Assembly: GCA_032433765.1 (NCBI GenBank)
Contig: JAVIAB010000041.1
Span: 75,786,232-75,850,231, forward strand
Length of the DNA: 64,000 bases
From: Megaustenia siamemsis
Taxonomy: Eukaryota; Mollusca; Gastropoda; Stylommatophora; Ariophantidae
Direction of reading: 5' to 3'
The notes under the pieces are model-generated. The model saw nothing but the letters and a program-made list of their open reading frames with translations, made no database searches and had not been told where the DNA came from. The position numbers were made by a program, and so were the translations under genes. Below, piece by piece: positions 32,894 through 43,975 of the stretch (the first letter of the stretch is position 1; every line of letters begins with the position of its first letter).

Positions 32894-33151
32894 TTAGTGT
32901 TTAGTTTGGTTCTGTTTTGTAAATGTGCTGTTAGTGTTGTCACTGGTGGTTGCAATTGCATTATTATTATCATCTGAACTCTTGAGATTTATCGTCCTTT
33001 TTTTTTTCTTCTTTTTTGCTACTTTGGTATTACTTCCAAATTGTAACCTACTTGTACAAGATTGTGAATGAACAGCGTCACTTCCTCTCACTATATGTAC
33101 ACAGTCAAGTCTACAATCACAGGTTGTACTAGTTGTAGATATATTGATCAA
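32894..33151 (-). CDS. Uncharacterised open frame next to an NRF1-type site
   Basis: 85 codons, minus strand: Thr/Cys-rich start (STTSTTCDCRLDC), then a KKKKKK run, then Asn/Thr-rich. No domain is recognised. It starts about 37 bp downstream (on its strand) of a 12-bp NRF1-type palindrome, which is the only reason to list it. The poly-Lys comes from an A-rich simple tract, so the 3' half may be non-coding. A first exon with a donor near 33030-33040 is possible but unproven. Confidence 0.25.
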   Translation of the reverse strand: MINISTTSTTCDCRLDCVHIVRGSDAVHSQSCTSRLQFGSNTKVAKKKKKKRTINLKSSDDNNNAIATTSDNTNSTFTKQNQTKH

Positions 33152-33187
33152 ATGTTGAAACTGTCATCTCCATTAATATAACAACGA

Positions 33188-33199
33188 TGCGCATGCGCA
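33188..33199. promoter_or_regulatory. NRF1-type palindrome, candidate promoter element
   Basis: TGCGCATGCGCA, a perfect match to the NRF1 consensus core GCGCATGCGC, in otherwise CpG-poor DNA. Such sites usually lie within about 100 bp of metazoan transcription starts. A downstream gene is not established on either strand. Confidence 0.5.
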
Positions 33200-33264
33200 G
33201 ATTAATACATGTAATTAAATCAAGGGAATTCCCCAAGCAGGAGTTTCACTTTCAATGTTGAGTT

Positions 33265-33320
33265 GCGCATGGTTGTAGTCGTCAGTCGCTGGACACTTGC
33301 TGAGGAGGGGATCATCTACC
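33265..33320 (+). mobile_element. Fragment of RNase H LINE 3' region
   Basis: GTCAGTCGCTGGACACTTGC and TGAGGAGGGGATC match the plus-strand sequence at 63961-64000 (GTCAGTCACTGGACACTGC, TGAGGAGGGGAT). A short relic of the LINE that hosts the Nimb-like insertion at the window end. Confidence 0.6.
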
Positions 33321-33399
33321 GACATGTTCGGGGTGCAATGATGATGACCTGAAAATAACTCAATATTCTCTACTATGATTACAAGCTGATATTTCTCAG

Positions 33400-33515
33400 G
33401 CTGCCTAGTTGTCCGTGTGTTCTAGCGTTTGTTTCTCGTATCAAGGAGCTATGTCGAAGAGTACGGGTTCGATCCTGCTTCGGGTTGTGACTTGTCTATT
33501 GTTCTTTGTTTTTTT
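33400..33515 (+). mobile_element. Possible tRNA-derived SINE head
   Basis: GGGTTCGATCCTGC at about 33466 fits an RNA polymerase III B box. The preceding 60 bp (GCCTAGTTGTCCG...CTATG) could be a degraded A-box half. It is followed by a T-rich tract (33509-33522). No second copy lies in the window. Confidence 0.4.
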
Positions 33516-33589
33516 TTTTTTTCTGTTGTTGATTATTTATGTTTTTTTTCCGAGTGTTGTAAACCTTCGGAAATTATTCCGAGTGTTGT

Positions 33590-33800
33590 AAACCCTCTCC
33601 TGAAATTATTCAATATTTCTCACTTGTTCAGAAACATCGCCCACTCACTGAAGGGATTTCCCGAAAACACCCCCAGCCTGAAATATGTCTGCAGGGCTTC
33701 CCTGAGTGAATTATCTATCACTGAAGGAGACTGGCTAGATCAGGCCGGAGGCTGGGAAGCTGCAGATCGTAGCACATGGAGGACAAAATTAATAAAACGG
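33590..33800 (+). mobile_element. LINE C-terminal fragment
   Basis: The plus-strand frame ends with SITEGDWLDQAGGWEAADRS and TWRTKL, resembling the xWLxxAxDRSxWRxxV segment just before the stop in many LINEs. It lies against a minus-strand LINE 3' end at 33815. No tail is visible. Confidence 0.5.
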
Positions 33801-33814
33801 CACAGCGACTTTCG

Positions 33815-34130
33815 GAGCAGTCTTCTTCTTTCCTTCCTCATTTGCCTTTCAGCGTCGAGGGGAGATATAATGTGCGGTCTTTTACTCTTCTGTTCGCCTC
33901 TGATGCTGATAGTTTTCCTAGTGTTTCTAATATTCCGTCAATCCATCTTTTTCGTGGTCGGCTTTTGGGTCTGGTGTTCTCGCAACGTTTATTGAAGGCT
34001 CGTTGTGTTGCGTTTTTTTTAATATATATATATATATTCTATGGCGGGGGTTATTCCTAACTTTTTTCTCAGTTCTTTATTTCTGATCGTATATCTCATG
34101 CTGCCTCCTGTCATTGGTCATTTGGAGGTA
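33815..34130 (-). mobile_element. LINE 3' fragment (family G)
   Basis: On the minus strand: RKRWIDGILETLGKLSASEA, a DDDGR/KRWxD-type C-terminal motif, and upstream words shared with 27330-27680. Also collinear with 52790-52898. Contains a (TA)n at 34022-34036. Confidence 0.55.
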
Positions 34131-34503
34131 GTGCTGATATCAAATTCATAAGGCGCATGAGAAAAGGAGACGAGGCCAGGCACCTCAAAGACATCTTGTT
34201 CATTCTGCGGTGGAATCTGTATATCCAATATTGGCAGATTCAGCCAAAGAGAAAAGCTGTTTAGCAAAAACAATAACCAGCATAAGACATGAATATGTTA
34301 CCAAACTAATGACTTATCATGATTGCTTGCTACCAACAGTCTATCAAGCCCAGGGGCGTAGCAATGGATTTCAGAGGGAACAAAGTCAATTTTCGCGCTC
34401 CCTCCTGACAGTGTGTGAGCCAAAAAGGGGGTCCGTCATGCTTTCCCGGAAATTTATTAATTTTAGAACATGAATTCCTGCATTTCGCGGCATATTTTCA
34501 GGG

Positions 34504-34504
<1 letters not shown>
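34131..34504. other. No gene recognised
   Basis: Mixed-composition sequence without a supportable coding region. Confidence 0.4.
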
Positions 34505-34556
<52 letters not shown>

Positions 34557-35200
34557 GATCAAGACTCAATCAGAGTAGGATTCGAGATTCTCTCACGAAG
34601 TCAGCTGTCTGTTTAAGTGATTCGATTGCCCCATATAGTTTCTCTTCCAGGGAGGTGGGTGTGGACCAGATTGCTCTTCTCAGGTCTGTGTACTGGGGGC
34701 AATCCTGTAGAACATGTTTTGTAGTCATATTGTCCAGTGTACAGTGGCATAGGCTGGTTGTACCTATTTTGAATTTGGTGAACATGTGATTTCTCATTCT
34801 ATTGTGGCCAGTGCGTAGGCGAGTATGATGACTTGATCCCTCCTTGATAGTTGGTGGTAACCGTCCCTCTCGTTATGATTTGGGTGTTCTCGTTTCCATT
34901 TTTCCTGGTACTGACCTTTGAGGATGGATTTGGCTTCATTATAAATGAGCGGCTGGTTCTCTTGTGGTAATCTCCCTCCCTCATTGGCTAATTTGTCTGC
35001 GCGTTCTTTCCCGTGTATATTACAGTTTGATGGTATCCACTGAATGACTAGTCTCGATTCTGATTGAATACCTGTTAAAAAGTTGCACTATGTTCTACGC
35101 CAGTGGCCCAGTGCATCCAATTTCTGCCAGCATTTTATTCAGGTTTGCTTTCCTTAGCCTTTGATTGTTCCCAATCTTCCTGCAAGGCAGCAAATATCGG
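34505..35200 (-). mobile_element. RNase H LINE, AG-tailed, 5'-truncated
   Basis: The tail is a (CT)n of about 50 bp at 34507-34554 ((AG)n on the minus strand). Upstream come the 3' UTR (GATTGAGTCTTGATCGCAG) and a C-terminal frame at 34570-34797 with FTKFKIGTTSLCHC and KHVLQDC (Cys/His motif), ending SRILL. Further 5' is the RNase H end in shifted frames (IQWIPSNC, GKERADKLANEGG), with catalytic Asp in ERADK. Similar to but distinct from the Nimb-like family (FKIGTSTTCTCG, EHILQDC). Derivatives are at 22348-23434, 42555-42630 and 12975-13053. Confidence 0.85.
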
Positions 35201-35273
35201 ATAGGTATTTTTATGGTATGAAGAGGATGAAAATAAAATAAGGCAACATTGGTCAACAATTTGGCGCCACTGG

Positions 35274-35740
35274 ATGCTTCAGCCGGTGACATATCCCCCC
35301 CCCCCTTTCTTCCCTAGCTATGCCACTGGTCAATACGTCAAAGGCCATATAATATATTACCCCCCTCCCCCCTTTCTTCCCTAGCTATGCCACTGGTCAA
35401 GACGTCAAAGACCATATAACATATCCCCAACCCCCCTTCCCTAGCTATGCCACTGGTCAAGACGTCAAAGACCATATAATATATTACCCCCCTCCCCCCT
35501 TTCTTCCCTAGCTATGCCACTGGTCAAGACGTCAAAGACCAATTAACATATCCCCCCCCCCTTCCCTAGCTATGCCACTGGTCAAGACGTCAAAGACCAT
35601 ATAATATATTACCCCCCTCCCCCCTTTCTTCCCTAGCTATGCCACTGGTCAAGACGTCAAAGACCATATAACATATCCCCCCCCCCCCTTCCCTAGCTAT
35701 GCCACTGGTCAAGACGTCAAAGGCCATATCATATATTACC
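35274..35740. repeat. Dimeric tandem repeat, 60/67 bp alternating
   Basis: GCTATGCCACTGG occurs at 35317, 35384, 35444, 35511, 35569, 35636 and 35696: spacings 67, 60, 67, 58, 67, 60. Long units contain AATATATTACCCCCCTCCCC and short ones ACATATCCCCCCC, so the true repeat is a dimer of about 127 bp. C-run length varies between copies. Confidence 0.95.
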
Positions 35741-36260
35741 CCAATTCATGTGACGTATTGAGCTATGCAAGCTGTAGACGGCTGATATAATTTTATCCAA
35801 TTCCGCCCCTGCTCGCATTGCTGAAAGCGTCATATGGTTTTGGGTGATCCCCCTCAGCAGACAGGCTTGAGAGAAAAATGTGTGTTGATACGAGTCAGAA
35901 CCAAATGTTACGAAAACAAGAAACCCAATAGCCGACCACTTACAAAAATTTATTGATTCACGGTTGAAAGCACCAAGAAACATAACTTCAGGAAAAGCCA
36001 ACAGTAGATAGAGCAAAATATACCATGTACTGTATTTCCTCTCCACGTTGAAAGTCAAATGAGGAAGAAAAAAGTATAAATCAATTCACCCGTTAAAGAG
36101 ATGCCCTCAAGACATATCGAAAAGGGAAAAAGAGAATAGAGGATATGAATCAAACAATGATCTTATGTCTATGTAGACGACTCAGAAGACAACCAATGGA
36201 TTTCGATTGCAAAATAACGAAACATCAATGTGGCTGTGGCAGAAATTCTCACCACATAAA

Positions 36261-36500
36261 CAGTGGCTAAAACCACTGTTCCGCTGGCTGAAAAGCCGAC
36301 GTTCGGTGTTCGAAGCCCGCGGTAGACAGAAAGGATTTTTTCTATCGGGGGTGAAATAAAAATCCTGTCTCACACGTCGTGGCGACTGCTTTGACCAAGC
36401 GGCCTTTATTTCTCTGGTCCTATCGCTGCCCCTCGTCATACACCAGCAATGGTACTATGTGACGTAAAGATAGTTTTTTTTTTATTTAGTTTTTTTTTTT
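36261..36500 (+). mobile_element. SINE-like insertion, present in copy A only
   Basis: Absent from the otherwise matching copy B, which reads straight from CACCACATAA to TCATCCAATC. Flanked by ATAAA (36256-36260 and 36501-36505). The head has a B-box-like GTGTTCGAAGCCC at about 36309, and the tail is T-rich (36475-36500). This fits an RNA polymerase III-derived SINE different from S1 and S2. Confidence 0.7.
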
Positions 36501-36872
36501 ATAAACCATCCAATCATATGGACATGAAAATACACACATGTATGTTTTGTTATGGTCATCACTGCACACCGGACTAATGTTCTCCAATTTCCCCCTCGAA
36601 ATATTGCGAATCTCCGAGGAGAACCCAACCCACCTGCACGAACTCCATTGCACGGCCTTTGAGCCAATGGTGTGCATAGATTTTTTGTTGACATTTTGGT
36701 CGGGTAGGGGACATTTTTGGGCCTCTTCTTTCCGAGTTTTAACTGCCAAGGGTTCTTTAACATGCGTGAATCCATACGGGACCTCATGTTTTTTGCCCTT
36801 ATCTGGGATGGATGGACATCGAACCTTCCTAGCCAGAGACCATGGCCACGTAAAGCCAAGAGGAAACCACTG

Positions 36873-36878
<6 letters not shown>

Positions 36879-36943
<65 letters not shown>
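36879..36943. repeat. (AT)n microsatellite, about 64 bp
   Basis: Perfect AT dinucleotides. The same site in copy B (39591-39607) has only about 8 units followed by a T run, so it expanded after the duplication. Confidence 0.98.
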
Positions 36944-36948
<5 letters not shown>

Positions 36949-37019
36949 CTCCCACTGGTGGAATTAAAACTGGGACTTTCCTGTTCAGAGGCCGGCGTTT
37001 TCACCCTCACACTCGCGCA

Positions 37020-37150
37020 CATACAAACACACAAACGCGGGGAGCACTGGTGGTTTATAAACCGTCCACCGTGTGCAACCTTTTGAAGTTGGGGAAGACG
37101 GATAACAACCGATGCTCTTACTGCCTTGGAAGACAGACGATGGAGCACGT
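37020..37150 (+). pseudogene. Retroelement C-terminal Cys-motif coding fragment
   Basis: The plus strand reads VCNLLKLGKTDNNRCSYCLG then RQTMEHVLS. C-x2-C followed by TMEHVL and a Cys is the pattern of the C-terminal Cys/His motif after RNase H in I-like LINEs (compare CTCGQ...AEHILQDC at 9399-11600). It runs directly into the 47-bp array, whose unit copies its end. Confidence 0.65.
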
Positions 37151-38458
37151 TCTCTCCTAATGCAAGACAGCGCTAGGTCACAGACGATGGAGCACGTTCT
37201 CTCCTTGTGCAAGGCAGCGCTAGGTCACAGACGATGGAGCAATTCTCTCCTTGTGCAAGACAGCGCTAGGTCACAGACGATGGAGCATGTTCTCTCCTTG
37301 TGCAAGACAGCACTAGGTCACAAACGATGGAGCATGTTCTCTCCTTGTGCAAGACAGCACTAGGTCACACACGATGGAGCATGTTCTCTCCTTGTGCAAG
37401 ACAGCACTAGGTCACAGACGATGGAGCATGTTCTCTCCTTGTGCAAGACAGCACTAGGTCACAGACGATAGAGCATGTTCTCTCCTCGTGCAAGGCAGCG
37501 CTAGGTCACAAACGATGGAGCATGTTCTCTCCTTGTGCAAGACAGCACTAGGTCACAGACGATGGAGCATGTTCTCTCCTTGTGCAAGACAGCACTAGGT
37601 CACAGACGATGGAGCATGTTCTCTCCTTGTGCAAGACAGCGCTAGGTCACAGACGATGGAGCATGTTCTCTCCTTGTGCAAGACAGCGCTAGGTCACAGA
37701 CGATGGAGCATGTTCTCTCCTTGTGCAAGATAGCGCTAGGTCACGACGATGGAGCACAGACGATGGAGCATGTTCTCTCCTTGTGCAAGACAGCACTAGG
37801 TCACAGACGATGGAGCATGTTCTCTCCTTGTGCAAGACAGCGCTAGGTCACAGACGATGGAGCATGTTCTCTCCTTGTGCAAGACAGCGCTAGGTCACAG
37901 ACGATGGAGCATGTTCTCTCCTTGTGCAAGACAGCGCTAGGTCACAGACGATGGAGCATGTTCTCTCCTTGTGCAAGACAGCGCTAGGTCACAGACGATG
38001 GAGCATGTTCTCTCCTTGTGCAAGACAGCGCTAGGTCACAGACGATGGAGCATGTTCTCTCCTTGTGCAAGACAGCGCTAGGTCACAAACGATGGAGCAT
38101 GTTCTCTCCTTGTGCAAGACAGCGCTAGGTCACAGACGATGGAGCATGTTCTCTCCTTGTGCAAGACAGCGCTAGGTCACAAACGATGGAGCATGTTCTC
38201 TCCTTGTGCAAGACAGCGCTAGGTCACAAACGATGGAGCATGTTCTCTCCTTGTGCAAGATAGCGCTACGCCACAGACGATGGAGCATGTTCTCTCCTTG
38301 TGCAAGACAGCGCTAGGTCACAAACGATGGAGCATGTTCTCTCCTTGTGCAAGACAGCGCTAGGTCACAGACGATGGAGCATGTTCTCTCCTTGTGCAAG
38401 ACAGCGCTAGGTCACAGACGATGGAGCATGTTCTCTCCTTGTGCAAGACAGCGCTAGG
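37130..38458. repeat. 47-bp minisatellite, about 28 copies, from LINE coding DNA
   Basis: Period 47 with core GATGGAGCATGTTCTCTCCT and TGTGCAAGACAGCGCTAGGT. Translated in the founder frame, each unit starts QTMEHVLSLCK, continuing the retroelement fragment at 37020-37150. Because 47 is not divisible by 3, successive units shift frame. The first three units keep GAGCACGTTCTC, later ones GAGCATGTTCTC. One broken unit at 37740-37760 carries a short partial duplication. Confidence 0.96.
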
Positions 38459-38869
38459 TTAAAGATGTTACTCGTGACGACACAACAAAGAACTGCATGA
38501 ACTGGCTGCTGTCGTAGACAGGTCTTGAATGAAGGCCAACAGTAATGATCGACCTGCCACAAACCAACACCTACTACTTGAGAGCAGGACAAGCCACACT
38601 ATCGAAGCAAAACTAAAACGACTTAACAATGGTGGACATAACTAACGACTGGACGATGGCTGCTCTAGTGTTGACCTCCCAGAACGAGGGAAGTACTTAG
38701 AGTGCATCAAGCGCTCTAAGATGCGGCCAGACATTGCAAACCAGCCAACATTCACGTAATCTTAATATAGCTCACAATGCCATTTGAATCCAGCATAGAG
38801 GTATATAATATGTTTAAATTAGCCAAACATAAAGATTTGGTCAGACAACATTCACGTAATCTTAATAGA
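38459..38869. other. Spacer with a 100-bp partial tandem duplication
   Basis: ACATTCACGTAATCTTAATA appears at 38749 and 38849, a 100-bp spacing. The first 120 bp (CTCGTGACGACACAACAAAG onward) may continue the LINE that seeded the 47-bp array, but stops prevent a firm call. Confidence 0.5.
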
Positions 38870-39684
38870 AAAACAAGAAACCCAATAGCCGACCACTTAC
38901 AAAAATTAATTGATTCACGGTTGAAAGCACCAAGAAACATAACTTCAGGAAAAGCCAACAGTAGATAGAGCAAAATATACCATGTACTGTATTTCCTCTC
39001 CACGTTGAAAGTCAAATGAGGAAGAAAAAAGTATAAATCAATTCACCCGTAAAAGAGATGCCCTCAAGACATATCGAAAAGGGAAAAAGAGAATAGAGGA
39101 TATGAATCAAACAATGATCTTATGTCTATGAAGACGACTCAGAAGACAACCAATGGATTTCGATTGCAAAATAACGAAACATCAATGTGGCTGTGGCAGA
39201 AATTCTCACCACATAAGTCATCCAATCATAAGGACATGAAAATACACACATGTATGTTTTGTTATGGTCATCACTGCACACCGGACTAATGTTCTCCAAT
39301 TTCCCCCTCGAAATATCGCGAATCTCCGAGGAGAACCCAACCCACCTGCACGAACTCCATTGCACGGCCTTTGAGCCAATGGTGTGCATAGATTTTTGTT
39401 GACATTTTGGTCGGGTAGGGGACATTTTTGGGCCTCTTCTTTCCGAGTTTTAACTGCCAAGTGTTCTTTAGCATGCGTGAATCCACAAGGGACCACATGT
39501 TTTTTGCCCTTATCTGGAATGGATGGACATCAGATCTTCCTAGCCAGAGACCAGAGCCACGGAAAACAAAGAGGAAACCACTGACAAATAAATATATATA
39601 TATATATTTTTTTTTTAATATTCCCACTGGTGGAATTAAAACTGGGACTTTCCTGTTCAGAGGCCGGCGTTTCACCCTCACACT
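38870..39684. repeat. Long interspersed repeat, copy B
   Basis: Second copy of the repeat at 35913-37016, same orientation, about 2.95 kb apart, with the 47-bp array between. It lacks the 240-bp insert and ends at CACTGTAG, where a LINE begins. Confidence 0.85.
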
Positions 39685-40790
39685 GTAGTAACCCTCTGTA
39701 GTAACATAAAACTGCTTCATAGATCACAGCAAGGGCTTTGACTGCATACATCAGAAACTGTGGAACAGCATGAAAGATATGGGCTTTCCAACATACTAAT
39801 AAAACTTATCAAATCACAGTATCACGAACAGCAAGCAGCTATCTGAATAGCGGGTGAAACATCAAATTGATTTGAAGTACAAAAAGGGTAGAGGCAGGGA
39901 TGCATTCATTCTCCTAACCAGTTCAAAATCTATGTTGAGAACATGATGAGAAATGTCAGAATCAATAAAATATTTGTGAAGTTTGACCCTTTCACAATAA
40001 ATAACAACATAATTCCAGAACTCAGATATGCTGATAACACAGTCCTACTCTCAAACAGTGCAAAAAGATTAAAAGAGACAACTGAGTCTTAAAAAATACA
40101 ATGAAGAGCAAAAGCTCTATCTAAACAAACAGTAAACTAAGATAATGTCCATTGACAAAAGGCCAACAAAAATCATCAACAGTGAAGAACTTGAAACTAA
40201 CAAACTATGAATATCTAGGATCTGTAGTAACTAACAATAGAGACTGCCAGAATAAGATAAAAAAAGATTAGCAACACAAATATTAAACACCATTAAAAAC
40301 ATGTGGTGCAATACAAGCAAAGCAGTAAAACTAAAATTACTGAGAATATGTATCTTCCCGATAGCAACATACGGTTGTGAATTAAGGACAATCTCGCAGG
40401 CAGAAAGGAAGAAAATTGATTCATTCAAAACAAAATGCTACATTAAAATTTTTACGATACATTGGAAAATGAAAAAAGTACAATGAAGATATTTTATAAG
40501 ATTAAACATTAAAAGGGACTGGCTTATAAGCACCATTTTACAGAGGAAATTAAAATACTATGGCCAAAAAAAAAAAAAAAAAGCAAGAACAATAGTGGAA
40601 AGCATGGTTCCTGGGGGTTGCATCAAGGCAGACCAAGAAGAATGTGGTTTCAAGACATCAAGGAGACCTTGAACATGACAACAGAAGAAGTGGCACATCT
40701 GGCTAAAGAGAGAGATTCTTTTAGATGGGCCGTGGTGAACACAACATGTAACACTCTGCAAAGGACAAGCAACCTGAAGATGATGATATT
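39685..40790 (+). mobile_element. RTE-like LINE fragment, strongly decayed
   Basis: Plus-strand RT pieces in shifting frames: RQGCIHSPNQFKIYVENMM, then ELRYADNTVLLSN (Asp to Asn at the second catalytic position) at about 40020-40060, NYEYLGSVVTNN, IATYGCELRT, and a C-terminal GRPRRMWFQDIKETLN with ERDSFRW. Ends near GATGATGATAT at about 40786. An A run (40566-40581) interrupts the C-terminus. Confidence 0.8.
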
Positions 40791-41142
40791 TTGTGGAAGT
40801 TAACAACCAGAAATGCTGGAGATAAAAGATTACAATTGGAGATTGATGTTAACAGACATGTGCTCTATTTCATAACTGAACTGATGTGAAAAGTGTATTG
40901 AACACTTTGAAGGATAGTTGAAGATTAGATTGTGATCTTCGGGTTCAACTGATGTGAAAAGTGTATTGAACACTTTGAAGGATAGTTGAAGATTAGATTG
41001 TGAACTTCGGGTTCAACTGATGAAAGAATTGAAGTAACCCTAGGTGAAGGTTATAAAGATATGGTTGGTTTGACTGATGTATCAACAACATGAAAACCAA
41101 ATGTAACAAAAAAAAACATTACATTGTCAAACTTTATTTTGT
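40791..41142. repeat. 68-bp duplication in otherwise unique spacer
   Basis: CTGATGTGAAAAGTGTATTG occurs at 40881 and 40949. The unit also holds TTCGGGTTCAACTGATG, repeated again at about 41007, giving 2.3 copies. Confidence 0.85.
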
Positions 41143-42345
41143 TGATAACATAGTCAGACTGTCATTATTAACAACATAGTCAGACTGTCATTATTAACAA
41201 CATAGTCAGACTGTCATTATTAACAACATAGTCAGACTGTCATTATTAACAACATAGTCAGACTGTCATTATCAACAACATAGTCAGACTGTCATTATCA
41301 ACAACATAGTCAGACTGTCATTATCAACAACATAGTCAGACTGTCATTATTAACAACATAGTCAGACTGTCATTATTAACAACATAGTCAGACTGTCATT
41401 ATTAACAACATAGTCAGACTGTCATTATTAACAACATAGTCAGACTGTCATTATTAACAAAATAGTCAGACTGTCATTATTAACAACATAGTCAGACTGT
41501 CATTATTAACAACATAGTCAGACTGTCATTATTAACAACATAGTCAGACTGTCATTATTAACAACATAGTCAGACTGTCATTATTAACAACATAGTCAGA
41601 CTGTCATTATTAACAACATAGTCAGACTGTCATTATTAACAACATAGTCAGACTGTCATTATTAACAACATAGTCAGACTGTCATTATTAACAACATAGT
41701 CAGACTGTCATTATTAACAACATAGTCAGACTGTCATTATTAACAACATAGTCAGACTGTCATTATTAGCAACATAGTCAGACTGTCATTATTAACAACA
41801 TAGTCAGACTGTCATTATTAACAACATAGTCAGACTGTCATTATTACCAACATAGTCAGACTGTCATTATTAACAACATAGTCAGACTGTCATTATTAGC
41901 AACATAGTCAGACTGTCATTATTAACAACATAGTCAGACTGTCATTATTAGCAACATAGTCAGACTGTCATTATCAACAACATAGTCAGACTGTCATTAT
42001 TAACAACATAGTCAGACTGTCATTATCAACAACATAGTCAGACTGTCATTATTAACAACATAGTCAGACTGTCATTATTAACAACATAGTCAGACTGTCA
42101 TTATTAACAACATAGTCAGACTGTCATTATTAACAACATAGTCAGACTGTCATTATTAACAACATAGTCAGACTGTCATTATTAACAACATAGTCAGACT
42201 GTCATTATTAACAACATAGTCAGACTGTCATTATTAACAACATAGTCAGACTGTCATTATTAGCAACATAGTCAGACTGTCATTATTAACAACATAGTCA
42301 GACTGTCATTATTAGCAACATAGTCAGACTGTCATTATTACCAAC
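41143..42345. repeat. 26-bp minisatellite, about 46 copies
   Basis: Nearly perfect unit with core AACATAGTCAGACTGTCATT plus ATTAAC. Variants ATCAAC, ATTAGC and ATTACC cluster (ATCAAC at 41270-41340, ATTAGC at 41766-41950), indicating local unit exchange. Confidence 0.98.
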
Positions 42346-42550
42346 TGAAGAACAAAAATTGTTTCAAAAATTGTTTTGTAATCTAACAATTTCTGAGGAC
42401 ATTTTACACGTTATGTATTATTAAATCTATTGGTAAAATGATCCATATTGAAAGTTGTTGTAGCCTCAATGATAAATTGAGGCACAAAGACATATTTGTT
42501 AACCTCCAAATGGGCCATAAACTTGATAAGAAAATAATAATATAATAAAT
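42346..42550. other. No gene recognised
   Basis: AT-rich spacer. Confidence 0.4.
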
Positions 42551-42554
42551 TCAC

Positions 42555-42630
42555 TTAAACAGACAACTGTCTTAATGTGAGAGTCTGAAATCCTACTCTC
42601 ATTGAGTCCTGATCGCAGAGAGAGAGGGAT
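42555..42630 (+). mobile_element. Extreme 3' end of the AG-tailed RNase H LINE
   Basis: CTTAAACAGACAACTGTC, GAGAGTCTGAAATCCTACTC, then TTGAGTCCTGATCGCAGAGA and GAGAGGG. Matches the 3' termini at 23360-23434 and 34505-34620, truncated to about 75 bp. Confidence 0.8.
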
Positions 42631-43400
42631 AAGAAAATAATTATAATACCATATCTTCCCCCTCCCAATCCATTAAAAACAATAGTAAAACAACTTCTAA
42701 TTCTAACTCCTATAATTCTATTTGATATTTAATGTTTTAAAAATAAATATTGCTAATAGCTCATGGGTATCTTTAAATCTGACCACTGCTACAAGAACAT
42801 TATTAATTTTGGAATTTTGTTTGCCTAATTTGCAACCTGCATTATTACTTTTTAAGTTTGTCATGATCTCTCCCAAATTTAACCTATACCTTACTCTCAT
42901 GCACTTACCATGCCAATTTAATTTGTTGAACCTATTTTATTATTAAGAAGCACACATAGGAATCCACATGAATATTTAAATTAGCACATGAGATCTCAAG
43001 TCTTTGACCATCATTATCAACAAATCATTTCATCTACTCATGCACCATTTTGTGCATAATCCCTCTTGAAAATGAAAGGGTACAATAGGAAATGAAGACA
43101 TTTTCATTGTATTTCATGAGCCATTTCAACACTATCTTTGTTAGCCTTCTTGTGTGCAAGTTAATCTTATGAATTTCCTTTTTAACAAGTAGACAATTTT
43201 AAGATGCTTTTATTTTAATTGAAATGCCAGCTATTTGATTAACTTTACATTTTCATTTACTTAAAATGCAAAACAATTCAGATGTTTGTTGAAGATTATT
43301 TGATCTTGATGTGTCCCACTTATGATGGCCTCCACATCAGTAGAACACTTTGCAGTCGACCACAGGTCACACATCAAATCACAGAGAAGAAGGTTAAATA
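42631..43400. other. No gene recognised
   Basis: AT-rich sequence with no repeat or coding feature supported. Confidence 0.4.
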
Positions 43401-43479
43401 TTGCAATCAACAATTAATGTTCATTATAGCAGCCATCAAAAGCAAGAGGAGCATTTGTTGCAATTGGAAAAATATGTAA

Positions 43480-43975
43480 ATCCAAAGAAATTAGGTTAAA
43501 TACAAAAATAAAAATGTTCAACTCCAATGTTAAGTCAGTCCTATTATATGTCTGTGAAACATGGAGAACAACAAAAATGACAATCATGAAGATACAGACC
43601 TTCATTAATGGATGCTTGTAAAGAACAGAAGGATGGAAATGGCAGAACAAAATCACTAACATAGAATTATGGAAAAGTACCAATCAAAGACCAGGTTATA
43701 AAGTGAAGATGAGAGTACTGGATAGGACACACATTGTGGAAGCCAACTGAGAGTATTACACAACATGCCTTTTTTTCGAACCCCCAAGGTAGAATACAAA
43801 GAGGAGGACCAAAATATTCTTGGAGAAGACAGATGAAAGCAGAGATGATGATAATGGGGAAGGCATGGAATGATCTTAAAAAAAATGGCAAGAAACAGAT
43901 CTGCTTGGAAAGTATTTATTACAGACCTATGCTCCACAGGGATTTGAAAGGTAGAAGAAGAATAGCAGTAATATA
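43480..43975 (+). mobile_element. GAA-tailed RTE-like LINE 3' end
   Basis: Plus-strand C-terminal words KIKMFNSNVKSVLLY, CETWRTTKMTIMKIQTFING, PKYSWRRQMKAEMM and GKAWNDLKKNGKKQ, with the 3' end ACCTATGCTCCACAGGGATT and GGTAGAAGAAGAATAG. Related to 21355-25262 in the opposite orientation. Frameshifted. Confidence 0.85.

Larger units (their letters stand above)
35913..37016. repeat. Long interspersed repeat, copy A
   Basis: Nearly identical to 38870-39684 over its whole length: AAAACAAGAAACCCAATAGC start, TTCCCCCTCGAAATATTGCG, GCACGGCCTTTGAGCCAATG, AACTGGGACTTTCCTGTTC end. Relative to copy B it holds an extra 240-bp insertion (36261-36500) and a far longer (AT)n. The last 60 bp reverse-complemented look faintly tRNA-like (GTTTTAATTCC as B box). 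Coding potential is poor. Element class unknown. Confidence 0.85.

Noticed and set aside
36482..37148. Long minus-strand frames with YIYIYI runs
   Set aside because: Produced by the (AT)n microsatellite.
37130..38458. CRISPR-like array (short identical units)
   Set aside because: Units are contiguous tandem copies without unique spacers, in a eukaryotic context.
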